From: Rhizopus arrhizus | Taxonomy: Eukaryota > Mucoromycota > Mucoromycetes > Mucorales > Rhizopodaceae | Length of the DNA stretch: 64,000 bases | Assembly (NCBI GenBank): GCA_024220505.1 | Contig: JAKZZE010000017.1 | Location: 186,001 to 250,000 of the forward strand | Reading direction: 5' to 3' | In this document: positions 33,997 to 43,724 of the stretch, in pieces | How positions within the stretch are numbered: the stretch's first letter is position 1 | Layout of the letters: every line of letters starts with the position of its first letter | Position numbers and translations under genes: made by a program | Notes under the pieces: model-generated | What the model saw: the letters and a program-made list of their open reading frames with translations, nothing else | Told to the model about the DNA's origin: nothing | Database searches by the model: none

Positions 33997-34560
33997 TGCG
34001 ATACATTTTACTCTAATGACGAGAAAACTAGATTTTTTTTAAAACAGCAACATCAAAAAGAACATGTTCTTACGGTGAGGATGACACCAATCTATCTTCA
34101 ACAAATCAGAATGGGCTCGATTGAATGCATTGAAGCAACATAACCTGTTGCTGTCAAACAACCAGGGCAGGGGGAAAGCCTGTGGTCAACACGGATGCAA
34201 AGTGATGATTGTATGTGTCCAATTCACGGAATGGAAAAGCAAGTAGAGGGAGCATGTGCAGACAGAGCTTCAATAGACCTCCCCTTCTTTCCGAGTGACC
34301 CCTGCTTGGACATGACAAGGTGTCGATAGGGTTGAACGGTTTTGCGAGTACTTTACTGAATGTTTCGATGATTGTCACCCCTCTCGTTCACCCACTTTTA
34401 TATTTTATTTGCACAGTTTGGCTGGATTCATACACCTCCTTTTTCTTTTGACAGGTGTCTCTTTTTCATCTTGCAAAAATAAAATACAAGTCTCTGGAAT
34501 CGTGTACTCCTTCCTCCTGCGTCCAAAGGGTGTGTGGTCTGCTTGAGGTGACCCAGTTCT

Positions 34561-34908
34561 TTAGACCTTTGCTTTATCAACAACATCATTCACAGCGATC
34601 GCGAAATGCACAATTTCATCCGCCCTTGTGGGTGGCAGGAGTGCAATGTTGTTTTGGTCATCGAATCTCCCTTTTTCTCCTGCACGTAAAGATTTGGGTA
34701 TTGGTTGAATCTGAGTTTGCTGTCTCTCTTGTACAATCACTGCTATCCTGTGATGATCAAGTTGCAAGATGTAGCGATACAATTCCAGAGGATGGCACGG
34801 ATGTGAATCGATGGACCAGATAAAGTCATAGCGTATGAAGAGTATCCAACTTCTTGTCGTACATGTCTTGAGGGAAATCAAAGGAGCGCGCGACATGCTA
34901 TCGATCAT
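34561..34908 (-). pseudogene. Possible integrase-core relic
   Basis: A minus-strand frame of 115 codons contains YDFIWSIDSH followed by LELYRYILQLDHHRI. This loosely resembles the WSIDGH...EIY..ID entry of integrase-core proteins found in many fungal transposons. Nothing else of the domain is recognisable. The resemblance is weak and the region sits among other relics. Confidence 0.2.
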
Positions 34909-35589
34909 GGACTTTTAGCGTTTGGGTGTGTTTGTCAAATTAGAAAGGATTACTCCTTTTCTTGGTGAACACTTCCTTCGTTAGCTCCACTCTTATCCTT
35001 AACTTTCTGATTCCTTTATTACTTTTCTTCTTTTGTTCCCAAAGGGACTTTTGGCTCTTTTTTTCTTTCTTTCTTTGGTTGATCTTGTCCAGGTGGCTGC
35101 TTATTTTTTTTTCATTTTATTTTTTGCGCTCAATTGGACATTCAATAAAATCCGTTGCTTTTCATTAAAAATAGAAATAGCGTCCAGTAACGTCACTGGT
35201 ATGCTGTGCTTCCAGACGCTTGGAACATTCACTACACTATGGTTTATATGAACTCCAGCATGGATGCGTTTGTGAAACTATTACAGTAGCCAAGACAAAA
35301 AGATGACATTATGTCAGTGTCGGATATTCTAGATGATCTTGTGTATAAATCATTCTACTTTTATAGGTACTTTTTGCATAAATAGAGCAGAAAGTGACAC
35401 AAACATTATAAAATAAAAATAAACAGTACCATGTGTTTCTGACCTCCAAAGTCTAGGCAAGCGGTTTGTTTTTCCTGTGATTGGCATTTTTTAATTTTTC
35501 TTTGTTGAGCAGAATGAGACAAAGACACTGAACGAATTCTAGTCTTTAGTGATTTCTTTTTTTCTAAAGCTTATTTCGATTGGCTTTAT

Positions 35590-35823
35590 TCGGTGAACCA
35601 AAACTGCTCAATTGGATTCAGTTCCGGAAAATAGGAAGAAAGATATCTTTGAATATCGTTTTCTCTCTATTCGTCGAGGTATGGATAGGAGCATGATCCA
35701 TGACAAGGTCATGTCCCTTTCATTTCTAGAGATTTTATTCATCAGAGATGGAGTGCGACTACTTGGTTTGATAGCCAACAGCTCAAGAACGACAAGATCC
35801 ATCGGCTCAGTTCCGTCCACCAC
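35590..35823 (-). pseudogene. Decayed Tc1/IS630-type (DDE) transposase, C-terminal part
   Basis: On the minus strand one frame reads VMDHAPIHTS (about 35684-35713), the second catalytic Asp block of Tc1/IS630 transposases. A shifted frame then reads FPELNPIEQFW (35598-35630), the final Glu block (SPELNPIE.FW). A stop occurs between or soon after, so at least one frameshift separates the two catalytic motifs. Upstream it shares an inverted ~80-bp similarity with 33845-33935. Non-functional. Confidence 0.7.
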
Positions 35824-36019
35824 AGGCTGTTATGTTTGTAAAAATAAATATAAACATAAAAGTGCCAAGATAATTGCCAAGCGACAAGTAAAGAAGAATG
35901 TGAACACGGCTTTATTGTTGGATAAAATGATTTCATTTTTGGACACAAGTGAGTCTTACTTTCTAGAAATAGTGTAATTGAGCCCTTTTTTAGTTTTATA
36001 AACGTGACAATTGATTTAG

Positions 36020-36040
36020 CCAATCAGAGACACACGTGTG
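36020..36040 (+). promoter_or_regulatory. CCAAT box and CACACGTGTG palindrome upstream of the bHLH gene
   Basis: CCAAT at 36020-36024 is followed by the 10-bp palindrome CACACGTGTG at 36031-36040, 91 bp before the bHLH ATG. The encoded bHLH has the H-E-R basic residues that read CACGTG, so self-regulation is possible. Confidence 0.5.
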
Positions 36041-36130
36041 AAAGGATGTGTATTGATTGGGAATCTGATTTATAGGCGTAAAAAGGTGTATTTCTTTTTT
36101 TCATCTTTTCTTTTTTTTATTATTTATACA

Positions 36131-36631
36131 ATGTCTCATTTACAGAAAAGAAAATTGAATGAAAGCATAGGATGCGATGTATCAAAAAAGCAGCCAATAT
36201 CATTTATACCCCAAGTTATTTATTATCCAACTTTTTGTAACGAAGCAGATAAAAGAGAGAAAGCGAGAAAGATTTCACACAGCGCGATTGAAAAGAGAAG
36301 AAGAGAAAAGATGAATGATAAAATAAATCAAATCAAACGACTGATTCCGTCTTGTGCAGAACAAGAAAATTTACACAAAATGACTATTCTTCAGAATGCG
36401 ATTGATTATATTTCTTATTTAAAACAAATGGTGAGTCATCATGAACAAGGATCTATACTCATTCGTGGTGATGGTCAACTTCATATTAAATCCACCAAAA
36501 GTATGTTACCCAAAGAAGTTGAACCCTTTACCCATCAATTCTCTATTAAACAGAAATCAGTGGACCTAACACCCTTAACTCCGCCACAGGAACCTTCATC
36601 CAATATGAGTTTACATCATATTTTATGTTAA
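36131..36631 (+). CDS. Small bHLH transcription factor (CACGTG-binding type)
   Basis: A single exon of 166 residues. The bHLH lies at ~47-102: basic region ISHSAIEKRRREKMNDKI with His, Glu and Arg at the base-contact positions of class B factors, helix 1 INQIKRLIPSC, a short loop, and helix 2 MTILQNAIDYISYLKQM. No leucine zipper follows; the C-terminus is Pro/Thr-rich. It is small like yeast Ino4, but the basic region is more general, so I do not assign a symbol. TATA-like and T-rich DNA lies before the ATG at 36131. It converges on the small minus gene at 36656. Confidence 0.88.
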   Translation: MSHLQKRKLNESIGCDVSKKQPISFIPQVIYYPTFCNEADKREKARKISHSAIEKRRREKMNDKINQIKRLIPSCAEQENLHKMTILQNAIDYISYLKQMVSHHEQGSILIRGDGQLHIKSTKSMLPKEVEPFTHQFSIKQKSVDLTPLTPPQEPSSNMSLHHILC

Positions 36632-36655
36632 TAAAATAGATTGTGTATATTTTAT

Positions 36656-36841
36656 TTATGGGGAAAATATATCATCCACTTCCACTGCTTCTTCTTCTTT
36701 TATTGTTTCCATCAAATCAATCACTTCAAATGATGAACGTCGAATGAATTTATATTGTTTATCATCCACTACAACTTGTACTTCTTTTATAAAATGAGGA
36801 TAAAATTCATTTAAAATAACTTGTTCTCTGCATGATTCCAT
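36656..36841 (-). CDS. Small hypothetical protein (61 aa)
   Basis: Starting at the ATG at 36841 (an ATG further upstream adds only Ser/Phe-rich low-complexity sequence), the frame gives 61 residues: EFYPHFIKEVQVVVDDKQ, then FIRRSSFEVIDLM and an acidic end EEEAVEVDDIFSP. No family recognised. It could be a last exon of something larger, but the GA-repeat upstream looks like a leader. It is convergent with the bHLH gene, with 24 bp between stops. Confidence 0.45.
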   Translation of the reverse strand: MESCREQVILNEFYPHFIKEVQVVVDDKQYKFIRRSSFEVIDLMETIKEEEAVEVDDIFSP

Positions 36842-36858
36842 TGGTTTGAATTTAATAG

Positions 36859-36889
<31 letters not shown>

Positions 36890-37303
36890 ATGCATGAATT
36901 TAATTTAAATCCTATTCATGACAAAAAAAAAAAAAGGCACCGGCGTTTTAAAACAAACACACACACACACACTCTCTTTCAATGCACACATCAACACGAC
37001 ATGGCGTATTGCCCTTTTTCTTTTCAATAGACATATCAGTGACGCCTATGCATATTGATTTTCTTCCCCCCCCCTTCAAGATGATATAAAAGGAAAGAAA
37101 AACAAGGGAATTTAATAATGAAAAAATCATGTTTCAAAGTCAAAAAGGTCCTTTTATTCATGAAATAGTAGGAATGCAGTATCACTGTGGGCTAAGAAAA
37201 ATAAATGGTGATCAAAAAAGGGGGTAAAGGTAGAAATGAGATGAAGAGATATAAAATGAAAGTGATCACTCTGATGGCTTGGATAAGTGTATGAAAGAGA
37301 GAT
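36842..37303. repeat. Low-complexity block: GA and CA microsatellites, C-run
   Basis: A short GA-rich tract (36858-36888), a CA tract (36956-36972) and a C-run near 37066-37074 mark non-coding DNA between two minus-strand genes. No gene seen. Confidence 0.6.
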
Positions 37304-37949
37304 TTATTTAAACATTCTTAAATAAGCCAATATTAAAGCACCAGCACCAGTCATGGTACCAATCATGTATTGCATAATTTGAAATTTGATGGCTTCCATC
37401 TGTGTTCTTAGACCGGATATTTCACTTTCAATACGAGTATCAGTTTCTTTAATCTTGATTTCCTGTGCACTTGCTTCATCTCTCACTCGACCCTTTTCTA
37501 AATTGAGATCCAACCGAACACTGGCTTGTGTACGAGCAATCTCATCACGTAATCTCTGTTTGAGTTTTTCTAATTCACCTTCCAAACGGTCATTTTCTGT
37601 TTTCATCATTGAAAAGTCGTTTCTTTCAATCAACTGTATTTCTGATTTCAATTGAGCAAAGTCTACTTTGTATGCATAAACAGCTTTTTCTCTATCTGCT
37701 TTAGATACCATGATTTTAGTTAAATCTGTCATACTTTAGACATGTTAATAAGAACAAGAGAACAAGTCGATCCTACCTTTCGTTAATCACTTTTTGTAAA
37801 CAAGTCATAATAACTTCACTTTGGTCTCTTGTGAACCCAGTTTGTTCTAATCTTTCAACAAACTTGAAAGTATCAAAATAATTTTGTGATTGAAAACGGG
37901 TGGTGTGAAGGAATGCTTTATTATGTCGAGTGAGTATCGTTCGAAACAT
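37304..37949 (-). CDS. FMP32: Mitochondrial CCDC90/DUF1640 protein (FMP32 / MCUR1 family)
   Basis: Exons 37777-37949 and 37304-37733 give 200 residues. An N-terminal Arg/Thr/Ser-rich presequence (MFRTILTRHNKAFLHTTRF) suggests mitochondrial import. DUF1640 blocks follow: FDTFKFVERLEQTGFTRDQSE, then a long coiled coil (KSEIQLIERNDF, ENDRLEGELEKLKQRLRDEI, RVRDEASAQEIKIKETDTRI) and a C-terminal membrane helix (MIGTMTGAGALILAYLRMF). Relatives are FMP32 and human MCUR1/CCDC90B, inner-membrane proteins linked to cytochrome oxidase assembly and the calcium uniporter. The start lies only 48 bp after the ZMAT5 stop, with a 32-bp T tract (minus strand) between them. Confidence 0.92.
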
Positions 37950-37964
37950 TTTTAATAAAGAGCG

Positions 37965-37996
<32 letters not shown>

Positions 37997-37998
<2 letters not shown>

Positions 37999-38579
37999 AA
38001 CCCCAGTGGTTGACATGTTCCCACAGATAATCTGAAGAAGGAGGTTTGAGTGAAGGAGGTAAATCTTTTAGTTTCCAACCAAAAGGTAAACGATGTCTTT
38101 TTTGCTGAACTGGTTTTGTTGATTTAGGAGTTGTTAATGATTGAAAATAAATGATTTCTTTTGGATAGATGAGTTGTCCTAGGATAGATGAGAGAATGAA
38201 AAAAGGATGAAGAGAGTGAGGATTACCAGTGAGTAAATCTGATTGGATGTGAGAGTATTTACACAATAAACCATATTCACAATAACCATGATTCATGTAA
38301 TATTTACAAGGCAACTTGTTTACTTGATTTCTTATGAATCCTTCTCGATCTATTCTGTATTAATTATTGCCACACATACACCATCCCATCTGTTTACCAC
38401 TAAACCAATCATAATGCAACTTTCTATTTTGAACATGTGTTCTGCCTTGATTATGTTTATTTCTATTTGTTTTATTATCAGGAAATGTACAGTGACAGAA
38501 ATCACAATAATCTATTCTACATCATTCAATCTCTCTCTTTCTCTCTCTTTCTCTTTATTTCCTTACAATTCTTTGGCAT
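37997..38579 (-). CDS. ZMAT5: U11/U12 snRNP 20 kDa protein (ZMAT5 family), minor spliceosome
   Basis: Four exons on the minus strand (38567-38579, 38398-38511, 38227-38349, 37997-38178) give 143 residues. The first exon holds only 13 coding bases. Exons 1-2 make an N-terminal U1-C/matrin-type C2H2 finger: YYCDFCHCTFPDNKTNRNKH, then HxxxxxH spacing and LHYDW. Exon 3 contains a CCCH finger, C-X8-C-X5-C-X3-H (PCKYYMNHGYCEYGLLCKYSH). The C-terminus LPFGWKLKDLPPSLKPP ends in a WG. Both fingers and this tail match human U11/U12-20K, which is specific to the minor spliceosome. Its presence implies U12-dependent splicing in this fungus. Confidence 0.88.
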
Positions 38580-38920
38580 CCTTTTTTTAAAAGAAAAAAA
38601 ATAAAAAATAAAATAAAAATAAAATAAAAAATGGTTGGGGCAATTTTTTTTTTTTTTTTTTTTTTTTTAATTCTCACACACATGAAGATGTATGTATTTA
38701 GAATATAAAACATTTCATTCTTTTTCATTTATTTTTTAAAAAAAGACTTGATTCAACAAGACAAAGATGGGATGAAATACTCTATTGGATCATGATTGAA
38801 CAATAAATTGAAGTTGTGAAATGAATAAACACGTGAATTTATTCAAAGGTTTCACATGGGATTTCTTTCATCTCAATTTTTTTTTTTTTTTTTTTTTCTT
38901 TCTTTCTCTATTTTATAAAA
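38580..38920 (+). promoter_or_regulatory. OPI1 / ZMAT5 divergent promoter with E-boxes
   Basis: This holds T runs at 38644-38668 and 38877-38897, a CACGTG at 38830-38835, and GTTTCACATGG at 38849-38859. The last matches the yeast inositol/choline element (WYTTCAYRTGS) at 10 of 11 positions. OPI1 starts at 38921. Confidence 0.45.
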
Positions 38921-40294
38921 ATGAGTCAACAACACTCTGCGATGTCTATTACACAACTTATAAATGAAGAAATGGATCCTGATGTTAAGATGGCAGTTGA
39001 AGCTTTGGGTGATATGTCAAGATCAAAAGGTAATTCTTGACTATCAATCACAGTCAACTCACTCTCTCTTTCTAGTTCACATCACACTACCACCACTTTC
39101 AACATCCTCTACCACAACCACTTCACCTTTACCTACACCTACCACCATTCAACATCCATCCTATCCACCAGAGAATAAATTTATTTATCGTGTGTCTAAT
39201 ATTCCACTTGTCAATTCTGCTCTAAAAGTGTATGAGAATTCAAAGAATTCGAGTCAAGTAGTCAAATATGGTGCACAGATGGTAGAATCATTTGCTGCTC
39301 CTATTTATGACAAGTTTGGTAAACAAGCTTTATCTAATGTGGATGAGTGGGGATGTAAACAACTTGATAAAGTAATAGAAATGAATGTGTTGATAGGATG
39401 ATATTGATGTCCATTATTATTTATAGTTGGAAGAAAAATATCCAACCTATGTTGGTTCAAAAGGAAAAGAAGAAGAATATGAAGATTATTATCAAGATGA
39501 GGATGATGCTCATTCAACTGTGAGTGCATTCGCTCGTACTTCATTAATAGATGATCATGAAATAAGAAAAAGAAATTCTTCTCGTTCTACTTCACCTCAT
39601 AAACCATACAACAAATCATCTTCACGTCATCATCATCGTCCTATCGCACCTCGCAGTCGATGGCATCAAATCGTTTTACATGCTTCTTCTGCTGCTGGTA
39701 CAACAGCTGCTGTCATTAGTGAAGAAAGTATGAAATGTCTTAAATATTGTTTAAGTTGGCTTCAAGTAAGGATTTAAATAAAAAAAGAAAGCTTGTGAAT
39801 TCATCCTTTGAACATAGTACGCTTCTCAACATATCGAACAACAAATCAATTTACTTCGTCGCTATCTCCTTTCACTCACAGACCATCAAGCCGTCATTCA
39901 TCAACCCGACAACACGTTATCCAAAATCAAAAAGGAAATCGTAGACACCCTTCGTAAACTGGTCGAAGTTATTTCAAAATATGCTGGCACAGGTTTACCT
40001 GAACAAGCCAAGGCATCCGTTCGAAGTTTCATCTTGGCCCTTCCCTCCCGATGGGCTATCCTTCACTCCAAAACAACCTCTCCTGCCGCATCCCCCGCAC
40101 TAAAACCAACAGAGATCACACAGGAAACATCCATCAAATTACTCAGCTTTGGTAGTGAATCAATAGAAATGATTCAATCCGTCGCTCATGTCTTTTCTGA
40201 TACAATCGATCGTGCCGAATTATGGTTGAGTCGTCTATCGGTCGTTTCAGGTTCACAAAAGAAAAGTGAAGATCAACCAATGGACTTGAATTAA
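38921..40294 (+). CDS. OPI1: Opi1-family transcriptional regulator of phospholipid synthesis
   Basis: Four exons (38921-39029, 39076-39371, 39427-39765, 39818-40294) give 406 residues. N-terminal DVKMAVEALGDMS and the core block FIYRVSNIPLVNSALKVYE match the Opi1 domain, continuing with VKYGAQMVESFAAPIYDKFG. Later come WHQIVLHASSAAGTTAAVISEES, a helical segment, SIKLLSFGSESIEMIQSVAHVF and AELWLSRL. An acidic and Ser/Arg-rich region lies between. In yeast Opi1 binds ER phosphatidic acid and VAP proteins and represses Ino2-Ino4 targets on release. A yeast-type FFAT motif was not seen. Confidence 0.93.
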
Positions 40295-41199
40295 TTTTTT
40301 TTTTTTTTGTTTGAAACAAGAAAAAAGATTTTTTTTTTTCTTTCTTTCTTTGGATACCATACTGCAGTCTATTCCCCTCTTTTAAAATAAATAAATAAAA
40401 CGGTATAATGGATTTCCCTCCTTGTTTTAGTTTAACCTTAAATGAATCATCATGTGTGCACATACCCCCCCCCCTTCTTTCAGAAAGAATGATTCAAACA
40501 CAAACGCACATTGTTTAAAGAGGATATAAACCTTGTGTCTGAAGGATGTTTTTCACAAATCATTCAAATCTTTTCTTGGCATCTACTTTAGGACTGTCAT
40601 CATTCTGATTCATCTTTCAATGTGGATCATTCAAACCTGTCCATCACAGAGAACTTGTATCAATACAAGACCATCCACCCCATTTTTCACTTTTTCCCCC
40701 TCTTTCCTCATGACATTTGAAAGTTCCCTTTATTAAAAAAAAATGGATCGTATTCCATTTATTAAACCTTACAAATCAATCTATGCTCCCTACATGGATT
40801 TGGAAAGAAAAAAGCCATGAATTCAAAACGCCTGTAGTCGCCTTCAGTTATTTTTAAACAACGCCATCACTGCATTTCAAACTTGGAACAAACGTTATCT
40901 TTCTTTGCTTGAATGATAATGCTTTGGCTCTCTTTCACCTGTCGTCTGAGAACCTTCTCGGCCCAATCGATAACATACCTCCAGCATACATCTCTGCTTC
41001 CTGTCTCTTTATCCTCTTTTTACATGAGTCTCAAAGATAGCTGAAATTCAAATAGGTTGAGTGTGTTTTGTTTAACCATTTTTGGATTTCTGAATTAAGA
41101 AAAAAAAAAAAAAAGAATAATCAAAGTGCTTCTCTTTTCTTTTTTCTTTTTTTTTTTTTTTACAATTTTTTTTTCTTTTTTTTTAAAAAAAAAGACAGG
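40295..41199. other. Intergenic, T-rich; upstream of the sphingomyelinase-like gene
   Basis: No gene seen. There is a C9 run near 40466 and long T runs, ending in a T/A palindrome (T9 followed by A9, 41176-41193) right before the next ATG. Confidence 0.45.
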
Positions 41200-42718
41200 A
41201 TGGATTCTAGAGAAAGAAGTGAAGAAGAGATAAATATACCTGATGAACCCTATCAAGATAATGTAGATGAAACAAATGAAACAGACAGTGAAGATAGCCA
41301 AGAGTATCATCCTACAAGAGCCAGGTTACAAGCACAAAACTCTTATGCATCCAGTATCATCAGCACACAATCTGCTCCACCACCCTATGAACTCTATCCA
41401 CCCGCAAAGACCGTCTGGGGTCGTTTCTATAATTGGGTACGTCAGATACCTCGTTTCAACACACATCAAGCCATCTATCTACCCACACTCTCTCGCTACC
41501 CATCCACGCTACTGAGCAGAACCGAAAGTATCCACTCTTACTGGTCTTGCTATTATTCTATCCGAGACCGTATGCCACGTTGGACCCTGCCAGTCATCGT
41601 CGCTCGTCACCGGCTGGGTCTCATCTGCTTTTCATCTCTCGCCTTGATCCTCTTCAGTTTCCTACTCTTCTGCTCCGTCTTTTTCGCTCCTGGCTCACTC
41701 CCTGAGCCGACCGTGGCCGATAAGGTAGCCGAGGGTAGCATACGGGTGCTGACGCTGAACATGATGATCCGTCCACCGCTGATTCGAAACAACTGGTCCG
41801 ATTACAAGGATGAACGATTGAGTTATGTGGAGCGGTACCTTTTAGCCGAATACGACCTGATTGTCTTTCAGGAGGTGTATGCGTTTGCCTCCAGACGCAA
41901 GGACCGATTGATCCGCAGTGCACGACGGATGGGGTTCAATCATCACCTCGAGTCACCCCACAAGTACCCCTGGGACTTTGCTTCCGATGGCGGTCTCTTG
42001 CTTCTCTCTCGATTCCCCATCCGTCAGTCGGACGTGTTGGAATACCCCAGAGGACCACAGCCGGATTGGTTTTCGATCCAGGGTGCACTCCATGCCTTGA
42101 TCGACTTGACCCCCGATCGTCCGATGCACCTCTATACAACCCACCTCGCCTCCAGCACGCCATTCTCTCAACTCGCCCTCTTTCGCTCTTTTGTCCAAGC
42201 GACATCCGAAAAGGACAAGCACCCGATCTTGATCGCTGGCGATTTCAGTGTGGATGCCGCTGTCCATGGCTCGAGTATCACCGAACGATCCAAAAAGAGC
42301 TCCCATGATTATGTCCAGTTGGTGAATCGATTGAAGCTGGATGACCTCCAGGACGCTGTCTATCACCAGTTGGGATATCATCCGGTCACCTTGGGTGATT
42401 ATACCACCAATCATCAAGGTGAACTCGTACCGGCCGAGACGGTCTTGACCGATTGGGATCACTGGTTGACCGTCCAAAGCGTCGATCGTCTCTTCTGGGT
42501 CCCTCGAAACACCTCTCGTCTGAACGTCGCATCCGTTCAGGTTGAAAAATTTTTGGTAAAAGAGAATTCAAAGATGACAAGTGAAGAAAAGCAAGTGACG
42601 GAATTTACACAAGTGTCAGGTAAATGACTCTTTATTCTTGTATTTATAAAAAGACAGAGAGAGACTCACATATAAAATAGATCATTACGGTTTAAGTTGT
42701 ATGATTCAAATCAACTAA
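41200..42718 (+). CDS. Neutral sphingomyelinase-like EEP-fold phospholipase C
   Basis: Exons 41200-42619 and 42681-42718 give 485 residues. The N-terminus is acidic, with a PPPY element at ~60. One membrane helix spans ~139-163, and the endonuclease/exonuclease/phosphatase fold starts at ~180: VLTLNMMIRPPLIRNN, YDLIVFQEVY (metal-binding Glu), DGGLLLLSRFPI, LYTTHLASS, ILIAGDFSVDA. The catalytic Asp-His pair lies in the tiny last exon as SDHYGLS. Relatives are Isc1/nSMase-type enzymes that cleave sphingolipids to ceramide. By eye the ORF between 41400 and 42560 is clearly richer in G+C than its neighbours. Confidence 0.88.
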
Positions 42719-42824
42719 ACAACGACCCCTTTTTTTTTTTTCTTTTTCTTTCTTTTTTTTTTTCCTTTTTTTTTTTTTTTCTTTTTTTTTTTTTATTCTA
42801 TACACATTAGGAATAATAAACAAT

Positions 42825-43082
42825 TTACAAATGCTTGTATTTTTCTACATCTTCAGCGTTTTTAAAATGCCATTCCCAAATAGGTTTGTTTGCTGCTTGA
42901 TGGTTTACTTTTTTATATAAAATGCCTTGTCCTTCTAATGTCGTTAAAACTTTCTTTTTCAAGTATGACTTTGAAACAAGTAGTTCTGGATGTTGAGGAA
43001 CGTATTTATATAAACTTTGAGTTGTCATTGGACCATTTTTGGCAAGCACTTGTTTAATGATTTTAGCAGCTGAAGTTGACAT
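42825..43082 (-). CDS. Small winged-helix-like protein (85 aa), function unknown
   Basis: Starting at ATG 43082: SAAKIIKQVLAKNGPMTTQSLYKYV, then SYLKKKVLTTLEGQGILYKKV and KPIWEWHFK. The helix-turn-helix plus wing-like pattern resembles a winged-helix fold, and the Lys-rich make-up would fit a mitochondrial ribosomal or nucleic-acid-binding protein. I do not recognise the family for certain. A T-rich stretch (A-rich on the plus strand) precedes the start. It is tail-to-tail with the sphingomyelinase-like gene. Confidence 0.7.
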   Translation of the reverse strand: MSTSAAKIIKQVLAKNGPMTTQSLYKYVPQHPELLVSKSYLKKKVLTTLEGQGILYKKVNHQAANKPIWEWHFKNAEDVEKYKHL

Positions 43083-43724
43083 AATGTGTGTGAGAGAAAG
43101 AAAGAGAGAAAAAAAAATCTTTTTTTTTTTTTTGCACCGGGGGAGTTCAAGTTTCATTAAAAATTGTATTGAATCTCCGTCAAATGGCTCGATTGGAGCA
43201 TACAATCTATAAAAATAGTCGACTAGTATCGTCTATTAAAGGAAGTGACGAGACATCAGATGAGTTAAAGTCAGATTTCGATGGAGTGATCAAAGCGGTC
43301 AGAGTGCGATAGAATAAGTAACTTGGAGTAAAATGATTTGTTATGAGTATTCAACACTTGGTAACCAAAAGGAGAGTACAGCTATCTTCCTTTTGATGTT
43401 TCTATGCAAAAAATATGGGTTATTGTTAAATAGGTAACACGTGCAGGATTCAAATTGAAAATGCTAATGTCTTTTAATTGAGATGGATGAATTAAGCTCT
43501 TGTTTACAAGTAATCATAAAATAACTCAAAGATATCCATTCTTCATCTCTATTCTCCCCCCCCCCTCCCCCCTCTTCATCTCTCTCTCTCCTTCTAGATT
43601 TTCATTTTTCTTTAGGATAGAAAAATAAAATTTATTGTGTCTTTATATGTTACACATCCAGTTGTATAAATTTAACTTTCTTTTTCTTTTTTTTTTTTTT
43701 TTTTTTTTTTTTCTTCTTTACAAG
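43083..43724. promoter_or_regulatory. Divergent promoter of the 85-aa gene and RAX1
   Basis: Non-coding. It contains CACGTG at 43439-43444, an interrupted run of about 17 C near 43555-43572, CT repeats, and a T26 tract (43687-43712) ending 12 bp before the RAX1 ATG. Confidence 0.45.

Noticed and set aside
34154..34378. Minus-strand frame with KEGEVY-like residues recalling RIO kinases
   Set aside because: Only a few residues match, in a different frame from the open stretch, and no other kinase motif is present.
41936..42477. Long antisense frames over the sphingomyelinase-like gene
   Set aside because: They are a by-product of the GC-rich sense ORF, with Arg/Gly-rich composition and no motif or start context.
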